A stretch of 64,000 bases of DNA, taken from Verticillium longisporum (Eukaryota > Ascomycota > Sordariomycetes > Glomerellales > Plectosphaerellaceae). A program made the translations under genes and the position numbers. The notes below the pieces were generated by a model. That model was not told where the DNA came from, ran no database searches, and saw only the letters and a list, made by a program, of their open reading frames with translations. Each line of letters opens with the position of its first letter. The first letter of the stretch is position 1. Shown piece after piece: positions 58,868-64,000 of this stretch. The DNA is taken from NCBI GenBank assembly GCA_019188255.1, contig JAETXT010000016.1, positions 434,001 through 498,000 of the forward strand, read 5' to 3'.

Positions 58868-59335
58868 ATGAGTACCAACGACACCCAACCCCTTGGTGAT
58901 GTACCGCCCGGGGCGCCTCGGCACACGTGCTATCCAAGTCAAAGCTGGACATGCGACGGATATCCTATCGTCGACGGGAAGTATCACGACCTCGCCACCA
59001 ACGAAATCAAGACGCACACCGGTATCGTCCGCGGGGGTCCGCCCTCGACGTCTGTGTACTGGCAGAACCGCGCTCCCGTCAGCCGTCCCGATCAGTTCGT
59101 CGCCATGGGCGCGATGAGTAGGCACAAGGTGACTGAGTACCTTGTACGGGTTGGCGAGATGCTCAAGGCAGGAAAGTGTACAGTCACGTCACTGAATGCG
59201 ACGGAGTTTGCGGTCAACGTAATCGTATTGACCGAAGCCTCTTCGGAGGAGTTTTCGGCCCTTTTGCGGGGGAACAGACTGTTGTTGTTGAAGCTGAATG
59301 TTGAACTTGTCTGCATACTTCTACGGCAGGATTAG
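58868..59335 (+). CDS. Hypothetical protein, 155 aa
   Basis: ATG at 58868 in good context (gtccaccATGa), stop TAG at 59333-59335, no intron needed. The sequence opens MSTNDTQPLGDVPPGAPRHT and has CYPSQSWTCDGYPIVDGKYH, YWQNRAPVSRPDQFVAMGAM and VTEYLVRVGEMLKAGKCTVT. The last 25 residues are hydrophobic (NRLLLLKLNVELVCILL) and may be read past a missed splice site. No family recognised. An upstream in-frame extension to 58613 is poor in coding character. Confidence 0.4.
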   Translation: MSTNDTQPLGDVPPGAPRHTCYPSQSWTCDGYPIVDGKYHDLATNEIKTHTGIVRGGPPSTSVYWQNRAPVSRPDQFVAMGAMSRHKVTEYLVRVGEMLKAGKCTVTSLNATEFAVNVIVLTEASSEEFSALLRGNRLLLLKLNVELVCILLRQD

Positions 59336-59506
59336 TGTTGTCTTCGTCCTCCTAGCGAAGACCTCGTTCAAATCGCAGGTATGGCGTAGAGAGACATCTT
59401 GAGATTTGATTAATTCCTCTATCGGAGGATCCCCTCGTAGCTACTTTGATCCCCCCTCTCTGGTCTCTGCAATGTTTGTACCCTGGAGGCATGTCACGAA
59501 CTGGAT

Positions 59507-59773
59507 CTAGTCCTTGTCCTTCATCTCGGCCTCGGCAGCGTACGGGTCGAAATCGAACTTAGCAAGGACGTATAGGAGGTTCTTATCTGTAGGCTTAATT
59601 CTTTCCAGCTTAGTAGCTGAGCAGCGCCTTAGATATTCCCTGGGCGACTGTGGTAAGTCGATGTAATAGGCCTTCTTCCCCCCTATCGTGCATTCTAAGC
59701 GAATGGTGTATGTGGGTTCAAGTAGCTAGGTATATGGAGGGAGGTTTGGCCTTGGCATGGGCATAGAGGCCAT
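59507..59773 (-). pseudogene. Small gene with an in-frame TAG, 88 codons
   Basis: Minus strand, ATG at 59773. It reads MASMPMPRPNLPPYT, TAG at 59728-59726, then LLEPTYTIRLECTIGGKKAY, YIDLPQSPREYLRRCSATKL and KNLLYVLAKFDFDPYAAEAE, ending at TAG 59509-59507. The part after the stop has a regular amphipathic pattern and good codon use, so it was protein-coding. CAG-to-TAG is the change expected from C-to-T mutation. Alternatively the TAG is an intron acceptor (ATACCTAG) and the start lies elsewhere. No family known; it could derive from a mobile element. Confidence 0.4.
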
Positions 59774-62700
59774 TTTCTTGTGTGTAGCCCGTGTAGATTA
59801 TTGGAGACAGATGAATAGCGTGACTACCCTGACGGGTACCAGAACTGACGCTATCACTGGAGGTTTATGACTCTTGGATTGAAAAACCATCTTCTCAATA
59901 AGACTCACTGGGTAAAAGATCATCTTCACAATAAGTAGCCTAGTGGCCGCGTTGTCTATATGGGTCAGTCGTTACGGGTTGGCCCTGAGTTAGCATGGGA
60001 CATATACTTCTACATACATCGTCACCCGCGCGTATACCGGAATAGTAGCGCATCAGAGACGCGAAATCTCAGCGAAAATGGAGCGTACTGCGGCCGAAAA
60101 CGCACGACCTCCCGAGTAAGGAGGCTACGGACACTGCACGTCTCCCTGTCCTTGTCTTCTATCTCAGGAGAATAAACTACCAGTCTCGCTTGCTCTCTCC
60201 CGCCTATGACTAGCCCCTTAACACCATTGAAGGAACCGAGCGGATAGATGGAAGGACTTGCCTTTCGAGGAACTGAAAGCTTCAAGAGCGGCTTGAAAAA
60301 CGAAGCGGATGGGAGATGCGAAAAGACTTCTTCCCAGCCTTGAACCCCCCTTCCTTTAAATCGCTTTGATATACGAAGAGCTCAACGCCAGGAAAGGAAG
60401 GAGGGGTTTTATTTCTAGCCTCTGTCTGGTTATGATGAGTCGGAAAAGCCATAGCATCCATAACACCCGCCCGCGATGGTCATACGGACTTAAGCATCCT
60501 TGAACGCTCACGGGATCGCCTGGATATAAAGCTTGGCAAAGGCATCCCTATACTGACGTGGGTCTTAACTCTAACCTACTAGTCTTGCCGGCTAGAACCC
60601 ATTGTCAGGACCTGGGGGAACCGTGAGACCAGCAGGGGACTGCCTGGTGCTTGATCGTAGAAGTCGGGAGGAGAGGACCGAGCGCAGCGAAGAAGTAGTT
60701 ATAAGGAAGGCCATTGGACCAGAGTTTCAGGAAGGGCACCTATCGTTCTTCCTATCTAGAGACCCCTAGGAACCAACAGTTGATGCCTTCACTACTCGTG
60801 AGACTCCATTGTCATAGATATGCAAATGTTTATTGCTTGTTGTAAATGTGTACTCCTCCAGATATCAAAGTAATTCGTTCGTTCTTAGAAGAGAACATGA
60901 TTCATTGTTAAATAGCTCCTACTAGAATCTTGTCATGTCTTTTTGAATCCTGGAAAGAATTTCGTTGAGCGTATAAACCAAGGAACCATGTCTATCACGA
61001 TTCCAAAATGTGCTCTCAGAAAAGCCAGTCCGTATCGTAGTAGCGATGAATGCCCAGGGCCATCTGAGGCAAGATAGAGGCAAGCATTCCGTTAAGAAGA
61101 TGACCAAGTTCATCGTTCGACCTGTCACCAGCGATACTGCTCGTCCAGCGAACAGGATGCAGTCTCCCCCTTAGACCCCTATACTAGCATCATGCATCCA
61201 AAAATACCCCTCAGCATCACGGAACGGATACCGCCTCACTAACAAAAGAACAATGCAAAAGGATCAGTCCACCTTTATGGCCCAATATCAAGTGCAGCCG
61301 TCACTCAGGCATAGGGTTACAGCATGAAGGCTCCAGTTGGACGGTCAGCTCCACGCTCCTGCGCCGAGACACGGCAGCCCTGCCGCACCCCGCGCGCCCA
61401 CCAGGAACTCCAAGCAGCCAGAAGGAGCAGCCACCGTGCACCAGCGCACGTCGTTCTGTGGTTGATGTAACATCCCCTGAGCGATCGGGTAAGGGATCTG
61501 CTTCCGCTGGATAGTGCTCGACGGGCAATTGGCGTTCATCAAACGACTTTGCCTCAGCTGATCGCCGCTGTTTGGAGATGCACATCCAGATTGATCCCCC
61601 CTCCCCGCGGGGTCGCGGGGCGACAATATGCAGAGCCGTGTTGCCCCTGGCGCAAAGGGGTCATCTATTTTTTATCTCTCCGAATGGGGACGCTGCTGAA
61701 ATGGGAATGGTCCTGCTTGTCTGTCACCTCAATTTTCTTCGTTAGACGTAGCACGCAACCGAGGACGTCACGACGTGTTTCCCTGATCGGCGCGAGATGG
61801 GCATGGTGACCATGTCCGGCCCAGCGGAGCCGGGCACAGAGCCGTAACAAGAAGGACCATTAAAGCCTTGACAACGGGTGACAGTCTCGATAGTCTGGAT
61901 CGACAGTCCGGGCTAAGGCGCACGACTCATCCAGAACGCTTCGTTGCTAGTTAGCTCGGCGAACATGGATGGTACCCTCGACACATGGCTGGCAGGGAAT
62001 GCTTCACTCACCGACACGACCAGGGACGCTTAGAAAGACAACTTCAGGAAATGGATCGACAAAGTCTCGCGGCCTCGGTCTCGCGCCGAACAGCATCTCA
62101 GTCTCGAGGCTGGCGGCCTTCTATTCTGCCCAGGAGGCGTTGGGTCCAAACGCCGGCGTCATCGAGTCGCTGTGCTTGACAGAGTCTTCTCGATGCTACT
62201 TGCACGCCTCTCGACAATCGGTCCCCTGATCAGGGAGGCGAGGCGGGTCATCAGACCCCAGCAGGCATTGCCCGAAAGCAACGGCGCGCGGGGATAAATG
62301 CCCCGGCTAAATGCGAGTCTCAGGCCTTGCGAAGTGGGCTCGCGTGTCTGGGGCACCCACCCTGGCCATCTAGCTGGACCTGGAACAGGCATGTGAGTGA
62401 ACCTCGAATGACCCGAATGTCGCCTTGAATTTGTAAACGACTCCGGCAAGCTTCCAGAATCCGCTGGTCGATTTGGTAGCGCCGGAGAAGAGTTTTATTT
62501 TGGCATAGCCAGAGACAAGCCTGATGACGGGCGCCGGCGCCATTGCGTACCAATATTGATGAGCAGTCAGTCAGCCTGGACTGCTTCAACGCTCGCTTCG
62601 GTTTCCAGGCCTGCGTGCCAGCTTTGATCCGTCCTCAGTACCAGGGAATGCATACCTGGCTCGGATGGTACATTGAACGGACTGTGAGACCTCGAACTGG

Positions 62701-64000
62701 TTTGCATGGGTTGATGAGCGTGCCCGACAGCTAGACAAGGCATTGATGTTGCCAAATCTCAGCTCGGTGGTCGAACCTGGCTGGTGAAGAGAGTGGATCT
62801 GGGGTCTGACCTGCAATGCCTTCGCCGTTCCATTGAATGATGGAAGTGCTAGGCAACGAAGGACGACGCGGCAAGCGAATCGCAGGATTCCCCTTCTTGG
62901 ATTTCCTGTTGTGACCCTGTTGTGACAGAGGAATTTGTTTAGCGCGGTGTACCTCGTGAGTCTCGGTGTAGTGATCGAATGGAGCCTCTAACAGAAATGA
63001 ATGAACAGATCCATGTTTCCCAAAACGTCAACGAGCATCATGCATCACTGCGCCCCGGCTAGGACCCTTCGCCTTGGAAGGCTATGAGCTGAGCCCATCT
63101 CAACTGAGGCAAGGTGAGATGGGTACTTCACTAGAATTTATCCGGCACGTGGCTAATATATTTCCTGCTCCAAGCCGGGCGGGTGTTCCACGTCGCTGGT
63201 ACACCCCATGAAGTGCTGGTGGCAATCCAAAGACTTTTTGCAGAGCCCTGTAGTCTTGACAAATGCGCCTGTCGCAGGTACAAGAACAATTTTTATGCCT
63301 TCCGCACAAGGTGGCGCCGAATGTGTGTGGAGTACCTAAATCCTTCATGTGTCTGACTAGATGCCCTTTCTTTGGTGCAGCCTCAGGTGGTTGGCAGGCG
63401 TCGCTACCGGATCAGGGGCATGTCTGGGCGAGGCACACTTCGGAAAAGAGCAGAGTCGTTGCCTGCGTCGTATCAGTACACTTTGACTCGAGAGACTCGC
63501 GAGCATCAGGATACTGAAACCTTCCGGCGAGGTGTGGATGCGTGTCGTGTGTCGCACTGCATTGTTGCCACCCTGCTTTGCCCAATCCATAGTCAAAGCT
63601 AGCTAGATGATATTTGGGACTTCGTAGGAGACCTGATATAAATTCGAACCCTGAGACAAGGAGTCAGGAATGGGAAGGATGAGCCATCCCCTTTGCAATC
63701 TATAGATCAACCACAGCGCGGTATACCTGTGGCGAGAAGTAGGTGGAGGGCGGAACTTTTTGGCCGAGACCCAAAGGGGGTGTGTTACACATCTTAGCCT
63801 TGTACCATGTTTGTGATGGTAGCTTCTCGGTACGTTCATGACGCGCGTTGTGCGTCTACAAGGTCAATCGTGTACGGGGAGGGAGCGGCTACACCTTTCC
63901 CCATTATTTGAGTATCACACCTGCAGCGCTAGAGGACCTGCTAGGGCGACTAGCGACTTGACTGTGAAAGACAAACCCGCATGGGGTTGGAACCTGGGGA
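59774..64000. other. Right end, no supported gene
   Basis: Over 4 kb with many short ORFs but no motif, splice structure or RNA gene that I can support. Composition is ordinary and there is no AT-rich block. Probably intergenic or heavily decayed sequence. Confidence 0.3.

Noticed and set aside
59340..63660. Possible tRNA genes suggested by gttcaaat/attcgaac words
   Set aside because: No matching acceptor, D- or anticodon stems could be built around them.

Overview
The window is nuclear DNA of a filamentous ascomycete (Pezizomycotina, most likely Sordariomycetes). The evidence is short GT-AG introns of 44-83 bp with CTGAC/CTAAC branch points, fungal-only gene families (FunK1, DUF3723, fungal APH kinases, fungal NLR-type NTPases), and a large AT-rich island that looks mutated by RIP (repeat-induced point mutation). 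Most real genes are split by introns, and several are also broken by single-base frame changes, so few appear as one open frame.

Layout. Positions 1-34,500 are an accessory, gene-poor compartment: a DUF3723 gene cut by the left edge, a kinase-fold protein lacking catalytic residues, a C2H2 zinc-finger gene with an in-frame stop, a broken OTT_1508-like deaminase gene, a relic NLR-type NTPase, a small secreted cysteine-rich protein, a decayed stop-dense tract (12.6-17.5 kb), several fungal-only hypothetical genes, an APH-like kinase, a J-domain gene, a FunK1 kinase and a chromodomain/AT-hook protein. Positions 35,090-43,260 are an extremely AT-rich island with no gene. It holds two 283-bp repeat copies that differ only by transitions, and it is interrupted by an apparently unmutated, GC-rich pogo/Fot1-type DNA transposon with 50-bp inverted ends. 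Positions 43,587-57,556 are a GC-rich core-like segment: the ribosome-biogenesis helicase DBP4, a C-terminal fragment of a fungal transcription factor, an SRPK-type kinase, the H/ACA snoRNP assembly factor NAF1 and a single-pass membrane SH3 protein, with a 254-bp MITE-like element between the last two. From 57.6 kb to the right edge there is little: one small hypothetical ORF, one small ORF with an in-frame TAG, and long stretches where I see no gene.

The most consistent cross-cutting signal is technical or evolutionary. At least six conserved genes (deaminase-like, 22.0-kb hypothetical, APH, FunK1, NAF1, SH3), and the transposase, change frame at a short homopolymer, and in each case the other frame carries the expected tail. 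Because this includes NAF1, which is essential in yeast, I favour residual homopolymer errors of the assembly over wholesale pseudogenisation. The NLR relic and the deaminase gene carry several lesions each and look truly decayed.

I see no biosynthetic cluster, CRISPR array, rRNA or convincing tRNA. DBP4 (pre-rRNA processing) and NAF1 (H/ACA snoRNP assembly) belong to the same ribosome-biogenesis programme; otherwise neighbouring genes share no obvious pathway.
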